Shown: positions 34,191-47,259 of the stretch, in pieces
Layout: each line of letters starts with the position of its first letter
How positions within the stretch are numbered: the first letter of the stretch is position 1
Source: Arcuatula senhousia
Lineage: Eukaryota > Mollusca > Bivalvia > Mytilida > Mytilidae
Length of the DNA stretch: 64,000 nt
Assembly (NCBI GenBank): GCA_963971305.1
Contig: OZ020311.1
Coordinates: 7,440,001-7,504,000, forward strand
Direction of reading: 5' to 3'
Translations under genes and position numbers: made by a program
Notes under the pieces: generated by a model
Seen by the model: only the letters and a program-made list of their open reading frames with translations
What the model was told of the DNA's origin: nothing
Database searches by the model: none

Positions 34191-36142
34191 AACAGCATCA
34201 ATTCAATAATATCATGAAAAATAGATGTGTGCTTTGTATATGCTCATGTATATATCAATTGAAAGCTGAAACCTTTTTTTTATGATTTCTGTCTATTAAA
34301 ACATACATGTATTTCATTTCGGCATTTCATCAAAGATGTCTGAAATGAAAAAAAGGGGGGTGTTGAATAAATTAATCCATGTGTGTCATCTAATGTCTGA
34401 GGCTAGATGTCTTGCATCCTCGGTCAACTTGACATAAACAAGTCACAAACGTTAAACACAACAAAGATATGGTTTTTTCTTTAAATACATACAATTATTA
34501 CAAAAAGATGTACATTTTAGGAGCTTGTAAACATAGTTCCATAATATTGAACGTGAACTAAATTTCAGCGAGGAGAATGTGGCTTGTAGAAAATGATCTG
34601 TCGCGATGTCAATGTTGTTTGCGTATTTAGATGAAAAAAAAATATCTGTTGTCACCATAAGTAACTTGGAATTCATGTTTTTGATTTCTCCTATAAAGTT
34701 ACGAGTACAAAACAAATTCTTTAAGATTAATACGAGTATTAAGATCATCTTATCGTGATCTTATCTCTAAAGAGCGTATAAAGATGCACTCTTTTGATGA
34801 TTGACAACTCTAAAAACGGTGGAATTTTAGGAAAATCGTAACTGAGTTCTTGAATTACAATCCTCATTTCAGTCTCTAGAAAGTCGATAAATTTGAATTC
34901 TGAAAATCTGAGAAACAAGATGTATCTTTTCTTGACTGATGACGTGATAGTACGAACACAGGGACTGATATAATGAATCTATCGTAACAAATTAATGTCC
35001 GATTGGTGTAGATTCTCTTACATATTTTGGTGAATTTTAAGGCAAGAGCAGTGACTCTTGGTCATTGAATTCTGTAGGCGGTTTTTATTGTAATAAGTAT
35101 TGTATCGTTGCACATTTCTAGATATAAGTTTTTTGGGAAGTAATGCCAAACTTTTTATTCTACATCTTAATATCGTCTACACAGATGTCAAATAGACTAG
35201 TTAGTCTTATGTTACTTCTCATAACATTGATAAAAATATATCAACATTATACATTGTAAATATAACTTAAACTATGAATTAAAAATTGCCACGCTTCATC
35301 GGAAATTTTCGTTTGCATATGAGTAGCGTTATTCGGTAACTCCGAGGCGAAAACGCGTAAATGCGAATAGGCGAAATCGACGCATTATTTCTTTTTTTCA
35401 ACTTCACGTTATCGCGTTTTCACAGTTTTTGTTTTTTTGCCATCCACGTTTTTGCAATTTCGCAAACTTAATATAAGTATTCAGGAACTACAGTCTGGTC
35501 TATACAATAAAAGGGTGTGTTATGAATTCAAACCATGGGCATCGAGCGCACAGTAGAGATGTATTAACCGATATGTATACAAATAAGATGCATAAATAGC
35601 TTATATCCAAATTTCTTGTATTGTAGTTCTTGTGTCAAAGTAATAATAGAATAGAAGCAGAAAGGCGCCAATGGGGCATTCCAATTTCTGTAAGGGTTAA
35701 AAAACCAATTAACATAAATATAAAACAAACATGACAGACAACACAGAATATCAGCACTGCAACATGTAACTCAATTCAAAAGAAGGGCGAATGCAGGTGC
35801 TTTAAAAAGGTTGTTATTGTGTGTTTTTATGTTGTCTATCTCGCGGTGCTGCCCATGTGTTTACTGATTCTTTTAGACTGTTGACAGTTGATTGCCACAT
35901 TGAAAACTCTCAGCGTTCAGCAGGTAGTTTCGGAAACATAACGTTCGAACGCCCTAATAAAAATTCATTAACTTAACAGGCATTAAATCTCACGGAGTAA
36001 GAAATAAGCCGGTTGATTTGTTGGGGTCATTAACTTCAAGGGTCAGGGTCCCATCTTCATCCATGATCTTTAATAAAAAAAAAGAAAAACAATTAAAGCT
36101 GCTCACTTTTTTCAATAAACTTGCAAAGAACATTTGCTCTTT
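34191..36142. other. Non-coding stretch
   Basis: 34196-34310 continues repeat X. 35655-35900 is a weak - strand 3' fragment of the YIDD element (caatggggcattccaatttc). The end (35985-36085) has a short gggtcagggtcccat and a poly-A tract, possibly a SINE tail. No host gene. Confidence 0.4.
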
Positions 36143-38075
36143 CCCAGATAACATTCAGGTGTTGGCCCACCATATGTTTTACTGGGGGCAACATCATTGG
36201 CCCATTGACGGCAACCAGCACTGGGCCATTGTGTTTTTGCTCACCGCCCCCTAAATGGGCCAAACTGTTGGCCCGTTGATGGCCCAGATGTGGCTTGCCT
36301 CATCTGCCCCAAGTTTGCCATCAATATACCGTCATTGCCATCAGCACGCCATAAAAAGGCCAACAGAGGCCCATTGCCTGCCCCTTTCAGGCAGATTGTA
36401 TATATGCCCGTCGTTTGCCCTCAATACGCCATTATATTTATTTTAAGCTGTAATAAGAATCCCTTTTTATTGTTGATTCCTTTTGGTGTGTAGTTCTTTT
36501 TTTACTTTTGTTCTATTAACCTTTTGACTAGAGACTCTATTGCGAATCGTTAATAATCAAAACAGGCCTGGTATGATTTTTTTAAAGATTGATTGCCAAA
36601 ATCATCCATTTTTTTTTCTAGAATTCAATACAATAAAATAAACTAGACACAACTGTAATTCCATAATAGTTAAAAAGAATCACACAAAATGAAAAGGTCA
36701 GGTCCAAAAGCATATACATATAAGTTCACTATGTATTTCCTTCATCATGGTCATTTCTTCATCAGCCCGAGTTCAACAGTCTTCAGTCTCGTATATTTTG
36801 TTGCTTTTCCGTTTTCTGTAAAACAAAATAAACATATCAACAATTGTCATTTTCTCAACGCAACATAATGGTCATTTTTGTTATAATTGTCATGCAATAT
36901 TTGCTATAGATATTCTGATGAAAACTAGTTACATGTATAAAAGAATGCTTTCAATATCTTTATTAAAAACAAAAAAACAAATGTGTTGAGACTAATCGTT
37001 ATTTAAAAAAGATAGTTTAAAAATATCTCTATAACTTACATTTGATAACAGCATCATATAAAGCTGTCTTTGAAAAGTGTTTTCTTTATGATCCTACATC
37101 TGCTTCAATTCTTCTTACAAATCCTACTGTAAAATAAAATTAAATTTGATAACCTCTGAAATGAACGTAGACCTGATCAATATTAATTTAATACAACAAA
37201 TTGAAAATGATAGTACTGTTAGACATTATCATGATCATTTTTGAACAATAATTTTTAAAATTGCAAAATTATAAATACAACATGTACACCAAATACAGAC
37301 TTTAATGATATATTCATCAAAGTTCAATTAAATAGTATTAATGTATTTAATAAAAGTTAAAATTAATAATACTTACATGTAAATTCTAAAAAAAATCCTA
37401 ATAAACTTCTTGTAAAATTAGCGTCTGTGTGTAAATGCAAGAAGGAAATGACTAAAGTTCAAGTATCTTGTTAACATGGAACTCAGCTGGAAGTCTTGTG
37501 AGGTGGTAATACAACCGTGACCATGGCATGAACTCTGGCATTGATTAGTCTTGCAGATGGTGTAATTTTCAAAGATCAAGTAATAAATAAAGAGTATGTT
37601 CATATCAAAACAAAATATTTTGTCATTTAGTCAAAATGGGGTTGTAGGTTTTATGTAATGTTTTGTTTGTGTATAAATATTAATTATAATATCTAAAAGA
37701 ATTCTTAATGGATTAAAATTAATAGTCATATTATCATTTTTTTAACATTGAACCTTTTTAATGCTTCGATCTTCATATAACTTAAGATTATTATTAGATA
37801 CAGAAAACAAGTTATAAACCATTAATTTAAACCAATTAAGCAATTAATGCAAGTTAGTTTTTTAGCATAATATGGGCCAGTAATGGTCCATTTGCTTCAA
37901 AAACATGTATTGGTATCTAAGTAGCGGCCCAATGATGGCCCATTAGGAACAATCCAACTGATGGCGACCAATTACTGGGCCACAAATGGTCCAGCACTAA
38001 CTCGCCATTGCCACCAGTTTACCAACAGTGCCATCAGTAAACCAGCAGTGGGCCATTAGTACCTTGCTATCTGGG
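36143..38075. mobile_element. 1.93-kb TIR element with GGCCCA-rich ends
   Basis: The left end cccagataacattcagg and the right end ttgctatctggg are inverted. Both ends carry 250-300 bp rich in TGGGCC/GGCCCA, inversely arranged (36163-36410 and 37870-38065), while the interior is AT-rich and has no coding sequence. A non-autonomous DNA transposon; its family is not named here. Confidence 0.65.
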
Positions 38076-40179
38076 TTAAAAGAACAACAATATTTCTGTG
38101 GTGCTATTGCTCATAACATAATTACATCAGAAATTGAGGTTTTTAGTTATTTTTATAGATTGTGAGACAAGAAGTATACAAGAATTCTAGCTTCACTTCT
38201 GTGTCCTTAAAATGCCCGAAATATCTGAAGTGAGCACCGGTTTGTCATTCAGTAACCCTGTGAATGCCATTTGCAGATACATAAAAGAACTACGATGTAA
38301 CTTATTGTATAAGTACAACGGAACTTGAGGTTTTATTATATAATTGCACAAACAGGATATGATATGCAATAAGTAAACACGCTATTACAGCACCAATTAA
38401 AAAGTTCGAGTGAGCACTTGTTTCCTATTTAATAGGAAAAGCCTTTTGCTTATGTTACATGCGATTTAGAATGTAATATAATACATGCAACGGAAAATGA
38501 GGTAATATTATTTGTATGAAACTGCGCAAACAGGACGTGTAATACAACTAGCTAACACCCTTTCCAGCTTCCTTTTTGCATTCTACAATACCAATGAAAA
38601 TGCCCCTAATACGTCAAGTGCGCACCTGTTTTGTATTTAAACGGAAAAACAGCTATCGTTTTGCACACTCTTCGATGTCAACTGCTTTGGCGATTTTCTG
38701 AAAAGAAAACCGAAATAGAACAGTGAGTTCAAAAGGTAAAACATAATTAATTGTTCTTTGTTATCGTCTTGACAATGTCATGTGGATCTGTCAGTAATTT
38801 TGTGGGGGTACAGAAGACTCAAAAGAAATAACTCTTAAATATCAGTTGAACGTTTAAGTTTTGCGCCTTATTCAAATGAATCAAGCATCTGATTAATGAT
38901 CTTATTTTGAAACGTTGAAACTCCATTTTGTTCAATGAAAATTCTCCCAAGAAACACATGGTTTTGATTTTCGTAAGATTTTGAAATTAACTTCATTTGA
39001 CTCAAGTTCATATTTTTGCAGATTTTCAGGAAAATCAAACGATACAATTGCATTATATCCGATTTGTTGGGTACGCCTTTAAACTCGCGATTCCTATTTA
39101 GATTTGATAAGTCAGTGAATCAACGTTATTGTCGACGACTGTCGCAGAAAGCAATTTAGCAAATAGATGTTCATTTTTCTGTAAAGGATGTTCGCTTCTA
39201 TTATTGAAAATAAATAGGTTACAAATCTGATGTCTTATTTAAATGAAAAGATGATAGGTAAAAGTATAAAATAACAAAAAATTTTGATAGGTTCGTGACC
39301 TTGTTTTCAAGATAACTGACGTTAAAATTTTGACGGGAAAAATTTTTCTCTGACTTTTTCATAGGTTTAGCATGAGCTTTATTTAGCTGTTAATCCCCAT
39401 GACAGAATAAATAGGATTTGATAGATCTTTGTAAATCACTTCCATATGATATACTAAAGACATTGAATAAAAGAAAATAGGGGGTTAGTGGGCAAAACAA
39501 TTAACCCTACTTTAATGGTGAAAACCCGAGGATTCCGAAAAAATGACAGAAATTCCAAAACAAGACTAGCGAGCATCCTTAATATTTGTTCATCGTTTAT
39601 TGAACCATGATTTCTATTGAATTTGATTAAACATTGATTTATTCATAAATTGATTGAATATTGATATTGATTGAACAATGATCTATATATTGATGGAATA
39701 CTGATTTTGATTGAATTGAATTTGAATGTAATGGCATGCCATTACACCTATTGTGGTATCGGCTGCCTTAAATGAAAATATTGTGATTAAACACTTACAC
39801 ATTGAGTGATAATCAGTCCTGTTTATGATCGTGAATCTAAAGTTTAATAACATGAATAAGGAGAAGATCAATTGATTTTAAGAGGGGATTGCACTATTGT
39901 ACATAAATATTTATGCCTGGAAAAAGTTGAAATAAATAATCTGACCTCTACCTTCAAGAAAATAAAAAAAATATCTGGCGAAAGATTCTTAAGTATGGTG
40001 TATAGTAAATAAATATACTCCCCGTGTAGTGGGGTAAAATTAATTTTCTGATCCACAAAATATTGAAAAATAATCTGACTCGACCAAAACTGCCAAGCCC
40101 CCCTTACCCTTCCTTACCTTAATTTAGCAACCATCATGACCATACGCTGTTGATTTTTTTATACACTTACAATGTACAG
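38076..40179. repeat. Duplicated block, second copy, first part
   Basis: 38270-38640 matches 6190-6920 and 39588-40180 matches 8990-9555, in the same order and orientation. 38700-39580 is not recognised. No host gene. Confidence 0.65.
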
Positions 40180-40971
40180 TATCCACGATGTCCAACCCCC
40201 GTACAGTTCATTCCGGAAGTAGTGCGGTCCGGAACCGGTATACTTACGGAATTGCAAAAAATGAAGTTTTTAAATGCACATTTTCTAGCTAGATGGGAGG
40301 TAATTGTATTTTTTTTCAGTGGAGTTACTCCCTAAACACTAACGATTGATTATATTAGCCACTGTAACATGCATCTTTTGATATATTTTTTAAATTCGAA
40401 AAACGCATTTTCATTTTACCAGTCCAAGGGAGAATATGAAGCAAAAACACGTATTTTGACCTTCTTTATTTGAACATCGACAATTTAACGCAGCAAAATA
40501 AAGTTTGACCTTTTATGTCTTATTTGTTAAAATTTTAAGCTTAATGGTTTGTTAATAAAAGCACTATAATTTTTTGAAATAAAGCACTAATGATTTGATA
40601 CTGTACGGCTCGTTGCTTTTTATGGAAATCAAACTGTACGGCACGTTGCTAAAATAATGCGCATATTTTTCCTAATTCATTAACGTAAAAAACAAATAAA
40701 ACTATTGCGCGAGGTTATTTTAAAACCGGTTCAAGTAGTTACGCAATATTTTAAAGGGTAGAAGTGTTGAAGAAACTGCGCGAGAGAAGTTTGACATGTA
40801 AACCTAATTATGAACGAGGTGTTTGACCGGGAACTGGAACTTTGAGGAGTTTGACAGTTCCAATCCATTTGATAGGTTCGTAAAATAATCACTGTCCCAG
40901 GTTTTCAATGCTTCCTTTTAATTACCTCTTTTTAACCCCTGGCTCTCTAAGTAAAATAGTACTCATATATA

Positions 40972-42438
40972 CTAGGCAAAAAAAGAAACGTTACACTTAA
41001 AATTTATTTGATAAAAATTCTATAATAAACGAAAGGTTGTAACTTCCATTGAATAAACGTATCTTTGGTCATTCTGAAGAGATGAAAATCATTTTGAATA
41101 TCTGACAGCATTTCGATGAATTTAAAGTTGAATTCTGTATTTAGGGATATTTAACAACCTTTAAAACTACTTGGATGGGATATTTTGCAATGTTTCCGGT
41201 GGGTTTTGGTTATTTCTAAAAACGTTGTTCAATAAAACTAAAAATGACAAAATGTTGATAATTACAAAATTGCTGTTTAATTTTGAATCTTTGAATAAAA
41301 AGGGCTGCTTTTTACTTAACTTTGTCAAATTTAGGCATGATACAACTCATTTACGTCATAACGCAAAAGAAACGTTAATTCAGAAGACGTCTTTTTTATT
41401 ACATAGATGCATATGAAATACCGATTTTTCCCAGTGAAATAAAATCTGGTAAATTCACAATGTGAAATAACAAAAATATTTTCACTCTTGCGTCCTTTCC
41501 GGTCAAACTCAATTATGACGTCGTGAATTGTATTGCGTTGTCGGCATGACTCCTGCGGTCTAAATTCATACGCCATTCAAATAAATTTATTCAAAACTAT
41601 TTATTAGCGGCATTTTATCTATGTAATAAATACGATAATCAATTAGGTCTCATGAATAACCAAAATATGATCACTCGTGCGGGAACGCACTGAGATTAAA
41701 CTCGTGCGCGGAACAAGTTCCGCGCACTCGTATAAATCTGTGTGCGTTCACCGACTCGTGATCATATTTTGGTTATTCACTCGACCCAATTAATTATCCT
41801 ATAATTAAACAATGACGTCAACTTGGCGTGACCGCGTACGTTCAGAGTTTTTAAATATTCGATTGAAATTTTATCCATTTACACGAGCTAATGTGTTTGC
41901 GCCGTTTACGAAGCGATTACGAAGAAAAATAATGCGGTAACGCCTGATCTAAAATTGCGTTGGTTATGGTATTCTGTCACTTCCGGTCGTACCGATTGTT
42001 GTACTGCTACCTCTTGCACGAGTCTCTGATCTATGGATAATTGTTCTAAAGTCTTTTGAATGATTTATCACCTTTTTTTTGCCAATCCTGTATTCAACAC
42101 GAAAGTAGAAAGTTCCTTCTAATTTTGACGTCAACGTAAAGTGCCGGACTTACAATTTTTGAATCTTTAAATGCGACCTTTTGTTAGCCGTGGTATTTGT
42201 TACATCAAGCGACCACAATCACTACCTTAATTGAATTTTTGACATGCAAAATTTTAAAAGTTGCAATTTTGGTCAAAACTAAAAAATGACGTCACGTCAT
42301 TTTCAAATCCACCGTCAATACGCAAATTTGACAGAAAACCCGGTTTATTGCCTAATCTTTACATTAAAAATGAAAAAAAAAATATGTTTCGAAAAAATCT
42401 TTAAAGAAAACCAATGTAACGTTCCTTTTTTTGCCTAG
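40972..42438. mobile_element. 1.47-kb Tc1/mariner-like non-autonomous element
   Basis: TIRs ctaggcaaaaaaagaaacgt and its inverse, about 23 bases with one mismatch, flanked on each side by TA. The interior has no transposase and carries foldback element A. It lies within the 5.5-kb element. Confidence 0.8.
41398..41806. mobile_element. Foldback element A, intact copy
   Basis: About 410 bp from attacatagatgcatatg to atcctataatt. The right half is a long hairpin: 41646-41690 against 41741-41787, sharing 'aataaccaaaatatgatcac'. A second copy, split by a further insertion, is at 50811-53498. Confidence 0.75.
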
Positions 42439-42599
42439 TATATATACCACACATACCACAATGCATTGCACGCAACAAACCGTCTCTTCTACGTCTACTT
42501 ATACTGACTTCAGTGTATTTAATATGTAGCAAATATACACCGACAGCGCGATAGGAAGGTTTATATAGATATATATTTTTAAGTTAAAAGAAAACTATG

Positions 42600-43420
42600 T
42601 ACAATGAAGAAATGTTAATTTAGTGTTGAAGTGCTGAGATAGCTGCCTTGAATGACTCAGATGATTCACTCAGGCCCCACCGCCACAAAACTTCAATAAA
42701 AACCTACAGTAAGTCTGAGTATTAATTACTAATGGTCCATTAAATGGAGTTAAGAATATTCTCAGACTTAAGAATATTTATTTTGTTTTGTTGCACCGTG
42801 GCCAGGACAGCGCCCAAAGGAAGGTTGTTCCAGTTTCGTATTGTTCGGGGAAAGAAAGTTTGTTGACGGATTTGAAGACGAGACTGTTGAATTTGGTAGG
42901 AGATGCGGGTCATGTGTCTCGTTATCCGGTTTAGTTTAATAAGACGATCTTCATCGTTTTTCCCTAGATATTTTATAAAGCATTGTCCAGTGGTGTTTGT
43001 TTTGTGGTTTGCTAGGTAACTCAAGATCAGATCATATCTCATGTCACTTACGCTTGGGGTATCATGGGAGCGACTATAGGCATGCATATACTTGCAGTCC
43101 TGCGCTGCACTTCTTCCATATTTTTTTTATGTCTTACTGTGTTAATGAATCCCACACGTACCAGGCATACTCCACTTAAGGTTTAACTATTGATTTGTAT
43201 GACTGCGTTTTTACCGGGTGGAACTGATATAAAAGCTTCATGTAAATACGCAATAGTGTGATCAGCAAATAATTTTATTGTTGATATTAAACATACTGGA
43301 ATGTCGTTAATGTAAAAAGGAAAAGACTGGGTACCAGTACAGAACCCTGAGGAACTCCTGACTTAATTGATACATTCCTCTTCTATTATACCTGTACGGT
43401 TTTTGGTTGTTTTTGTTCTT
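42600..43420 (-). pseudogene. LINE fragment, RT and C-terminal region
   Basis: On the - strand near 43360 it reads SGVPQGSVLVPSLFLF. After a frameshift comes YINDIP and then KLFADH, where FADD is expected, so the second catalytic Asp is lost. 43087-42740 gives the C-terminal part ending FFPRTIRNWNNLP, typical of CR1/L2-like LINEs. 5'-truncated and dead. It is not the same copy or subfamily as the LINE at 48-56 kb. Confidence 0.7.
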
Positions 43421-43494
43421 TTGGTGTTTTTTTTCTATGTACACCCAATCATATACCTTTAGATCCGAAAACCTTTTCCAGTCGTACGTCCATA

Positions 43495-43760
43495 AATAAA
43501 AATACAAAGGTATAAAGGCTTAGTTTGGCTATGCTGTATAACGATATTTCAAGGAGTAACCTCTCATCAGCCGCATTCGAATCAACAAATTGAAAGACCA
43601 AAAACCTAAATGTGTTGAACGAAAAGTACTAAAGACCAAAACGTTCGAACAGAGTGGGACTAATCCAGCACCGAGAATATCGACCATGTGCAGTACAAGG
43701 AAAAAAATCTGGTGTAATTAACAATTTTTAATGTAACAACCGGAAATTTCAAAGACAAAA
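43495..43760 (-). repeat. Retrozyme B, single diverged copy
   Basis: Contains 'caaggagtaacctctcatca', 'aaacgttcgaacagagtggg' and 'gaccatgtgcagtacaagga' in the usual order. Confidence 0.65.
43532..43575 (-). ncRNA. Hammerhead ribozyme B10, weakened stems
   Basis: The core CTGATGA and GAAA are intact. Stem I is TGCGG against CAGCA, one mismatch; stem III ATATCGTTAT has a U-U mismatch. Confidence 0.5.
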
Positions 43761-44939
43761 AAATATATGGGAAGTTACCCCCCTCCCCATCCCCAAGGTA
43801 TTGTTCCTTTATAGTTTTTTGCTTTATTTTGCTTTATTATAATATTTAATAATATTATACAGCCACAGTCAATGTTTACTATATCCTGAGCAAATGAGTG
43901 AGTGGGTTTGTGTTTTACCCCCAAGCAACGCTATATAGTTTATTTATAGGCGATTGACACGAAAGTATGATAAAATGAACATAATGAGAAATGTGGGGTC
44001 AGCGGGAAACATGGGAACAGTTAATTTTGAAGAGAAAAGGAGAGAGGCGAAAAACTTAGCTTATGTGGCGCACTAACTTGACGGTCCACAAAGGGGTATT
44101 TTACGTCATGAAGCGTGGCACTTTCCACACACGTTGGCCCTCATGGTTTTCGTATTATACAAGCTGGACTCTGCCGTTAGGGGCATATTCATCCCTTCGG
44201 TCCGCACAAGACTAATTACTTGTTTGTTGTCTTTATTTGACTGCTTGACAATATCTTACAGTGTCTCTTACACGTCGTTTTTTTATTGTAAAAGGAATAT
44301 CACATCCCGAATTCTATGGAAATGTAGTTTATAAGGCACGTAAATTCAAAAACAATCCACTTGACATGGTAATTTGGCTTAAAAACTTATTAAAGAAAGG
44401 ATACAAGTTGGAAGTTATAGTAAAATCTTTAAATTTGGTGTTTTTGGTAGAAATATTGATAATTTGATAGTAACTCTAAAACATTAATCTTTTACTTTTT
44501 GATTATTGTATTGTTTCGAAGCATTACAGCGATCAAATATGTCGGTTTTGTATGATGATATAATACTAAATCATTTGTTGTTTGAAGTGTTATGTTTGAT
44601 TTAGAATCGATATGTTTGATTTTTTTACATCAATCGATAATTACGTTTCGTTGTTCTCGTATAGTACTCTTGTCTCAGGTTCTCTCTTGGTGAATTGAAC
44701 TTTTATCGATTTGATTTTTAAAGTGTGTTATATTTTTTGTGCTTTATACAAGATAAACAATAGGGGGAAGGTTGGGCCCAAAAAACTAGTTTAACCCCGC
44801 CACATTTTATATGTGCCTGTCTTAAGCCAGGAATCCTTGTCAAAGCTTTTGTTTGTCCTTGTCTACTATCCGTTTTTTTTGTTTTATGTATAGAAATGGG
44901 TCTTTCTTTGGGATTTGTTTGAATCTTTTGTATTGTATT

Positions 44940-45090
44940 TTTAGTCATGGGCCAATGCAAGACGGCGAGCAGTGGCCTCTGGTCATGTTGAAGACTGCTG
45001 GCTGTTTTCCATTGTGATTTTTTAAATTGCCGTTTCTTTAATGTTGGTTGTGTCGCGTACACTTATTCCACATATCTTTATCGTCTATCG
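44940..45090 (+). repeat. Dispersed repeat Z, second location
   Basis: Matches 20285-20430 from 'atgggccaat' to 'gtgtcgcgtacacttattcc'. A 114-codon - strand frame here reads through the repeat and is not a gene. Confidence 0.5.
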
Positions 45091-45783
45091 GCTAGGAAAC
45101 GTTAACTAGTAATAATTTTTAAAACAAAGTCTCTTATCTATTTGATTTAAAAACGTATTCAAAGTTAAGTCTACTACATGAGAAGAATACGGAATGGTTC
45201 GTTTAGATACTTTTCATCCGGTATCATGCGCAAAAAGGTGCAACGGGCCGTACAGTTTAAAAGTGAGTACGCGCAACGAACCGTAAAGTATCATTGCAAC
45301 GGGCCGTACAGTGAAGAAAAAACTTTGATCTTTATTTTCTTTTAAAGTATATTGTTTTGCCTCAAATTGTTGGATGATTTACACTTTACTTATAAAGTTT
45401 CTGTTGATACCCAGAAGATTAACTAAATGTTTGTATAGTACAAATATTTATGATTTTTCTGTCGAGTTTTCTAAAAAATATTATGACCCTAATGCGTTTT
45501 CAAAAGTATACGACGAAGGATTAAGAATTGTTGTATTTGTGTATTTATTCATTTTACCAAAGGTTTCCTTCACACGAATCATAATCAAAAGGTATTTTTG
45601 AACAATTCAATGTATTCTAATTCAAGGTTTTCTTAGTCAGCAATCAAATTTTCTTCCTTGTTTACCATTGAAAAACGCACTACTTCCGGAATGGACTGTA
45701 CGGGGGTTGGACATCGTGGTATCTGTAACTATTAAATGAAACTGATCGGCATTGACGATTATATATAGTTTATTACATTTGAG

Positions 45784-46233
45784 ACTATGTGAAACCTGTA
45801 ATGCTTTAGATGATGAGCAGCATTTCTTTTAAAATTGTATTATTAACAAAAAAGAAAGGGACACATTTCTTAAAAACCTTTTAGATTGGTATCCAAATTT
45901 TGATCTTCTTAACAATAATGAAAAACTAACAAACATTTTAAACCCGTCAACATCTGAAGAAATTGGGATTGTTGTCTCTTTTATATATCGGTCATTAGAA
46001 CTGAGGAAGGGAGACCATAGTTAGTCTTGGCATTTGTCAACGCTGTCTATGATATTGGTCCATTATTGAATATAAAATGTATATACTACCAACTATATGT
46101 TTGTTTCATATTATATATGTCAATTTGTTATTATCCATGTATGTCATTGTCTTTGTTTTGTACTGCATGCCATGACTGTACTAGTCTATAGTTGCATTAA
46201 TAAATATAAATATATAATAAATATATTATAATG
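45784..46233 (+). pseudogene. 5'-truncated LINE 3' end with target duplication
   Basis: Flanked by catttgag on both sides (45776-45783 and 46234-46241); the left block at about 9610 carries the unfilled equivalent. Encodes a C-terminal Cys/His motif, CETCNALDDEQHFF then a stop, NC, then a run ending FIYRSLELRKGD. This matches the zinc-knuckle tail of several LINE families. The end is an AT-rich taaatataaata tail. Non-functional. Confidence 0.7.
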
Positions 46234-46549
46234 CATTTGAGTAACTTCTTATCGAGGTTCATTTAGTAGATATTGATTTTCTGAGACACCCCTTATATAA
46301 TTATTTGGTTTGACTTCGTTTGTTTATGAGCCGTTGTTTCACAAAAGGTATCTAGATCAATACTGTTATTATAATTATTTTTATACTACCATTTAATTAG
46401 AATTTTACATGAGCAATATATCGACCTAGCCTTAATTTTAACTTCCTTCACTAAGGACGAGGTAAAAAAAAACTTTGTTAACATTTATGTTGACGCTGAG
46501 AAAAAATATGTTGATGATAATTCCAGCAATAAGCAGTAGAGAGGGAACA

Positions 46550-47259
46550 TCAAGCACATTACGTGAGAATAGTTTTAGGATTGCAACTTGTTTGAAATAG
46601 TGGGCTAGCACAACTTCTTTATGCACATTAATATGGACAGGTCTATTGAAACAAGAAATGCTGATTTACTTTCAGTCCCTGTCACACTGGCCATGATCTT
46701 ACTACGCTTACCACCACCTCTGCGATCTTTATGATCGTGGAACAGTCGCGGCAATTTTGAAAAAAACGTAGCCAGTGTGAGGGCAAGTATGACAGTACTA
46801 CGAACATGGTTCGATTATTCATAGGAAATTTGTTTTCAGTGGTAAGATTTAATAAGATACTACCACCACAATCACAAGTGCAATACGCTCCTTCCGCGAC
46901 TTTCCTACAGACAAAGATTATACCACGGCCTATCACGACCTCAACACGCATCTCATGCCATCGCTACGATCGCTATACGCGTTCACTACTTATTCGACTC
47001 TGCTAACAAGAATGTACTTCTTATATACTTTATCAATTACATTGAGATAAGGGTCAAGGTCATATGGTTGCCAAAATGTTTAGATGATGTGAAATTATAA
47101 AATGAAGTTCCTTTAACATTTAAAATAACATGAATTATAATATTTTTTTTTAAGTTTATCTTTTACATGTATATGTCCCGGGTATATGTACGTTCTGTAA
47201 ATTAACTTTGTCTTACTGTTGATTCGTATATTCATTTCAAAGGAGTTTTATACATTTAA
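46550..47259 (+). repeat. Duplicated block, second copy, middle part
   Basis: Matches 10290-11005, including the short TIR repeat at 46677-46785 and 'gttctgtaaattaactttgt' near 47190. No gene. Confidence 0.7.
46677..46785. mobile_element. Short TIR repeat, second copy
   Basis: Ends gtcacactggcc and agccagtgtgag; counterpart of 10454-10562. Confidence 0.5.

Larger units (their letters stand above)
40183..45719. mobile_element. 5.5-kb DNA transposon with 44-bp TIRs and TAT target duplication
   Basis: The ends start ccacgatgtccaacccccgt and run 44 bases with one mismatch between left and inverted right end. The flanks are cag-TAT on the left and TAT-ctg on the right, and the paralog at 9547 shows cagtatct with no insert, so the borders are exact. 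Subterminal inverted copies of ctgtacggc-cgttgc lie near 40600-40660 and 45235-45320. No transposase is readable. The body carries a nested 1.47-kb TIR element, a LINE fragment and a retrozyme B copy. Confidence 0.85.

Noticed and set aside
36018..36493. Overlapping frames near 36.0-36.5 kb
   Set aside because: They lie in the GGCCCA-rich end of a TIR element; composition explains the openness.
36755..36800. Another hammerhead core (ctgatga on the - strand)
   Set aside because: No GAAA at a suitable distance and no complementary stems.
41331..41576. 81-codon - strand frame inside foldback element A
   Set aside because: No domain; it extends across the border of two nested elements, so it cannot be an original gene.
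42740..43087. 115-codon - strand frame as a host gene
   Set aside because: It is the C-terminal part of a decayed LINE (FFPRTIRNWNNLP) next to RT motifs.
44718..45062. 114-codon - strand frame
   Set aside because: Covers dispersed repeat Z in antisense, shared with 20285-20430 and 22250-22400; no domain.
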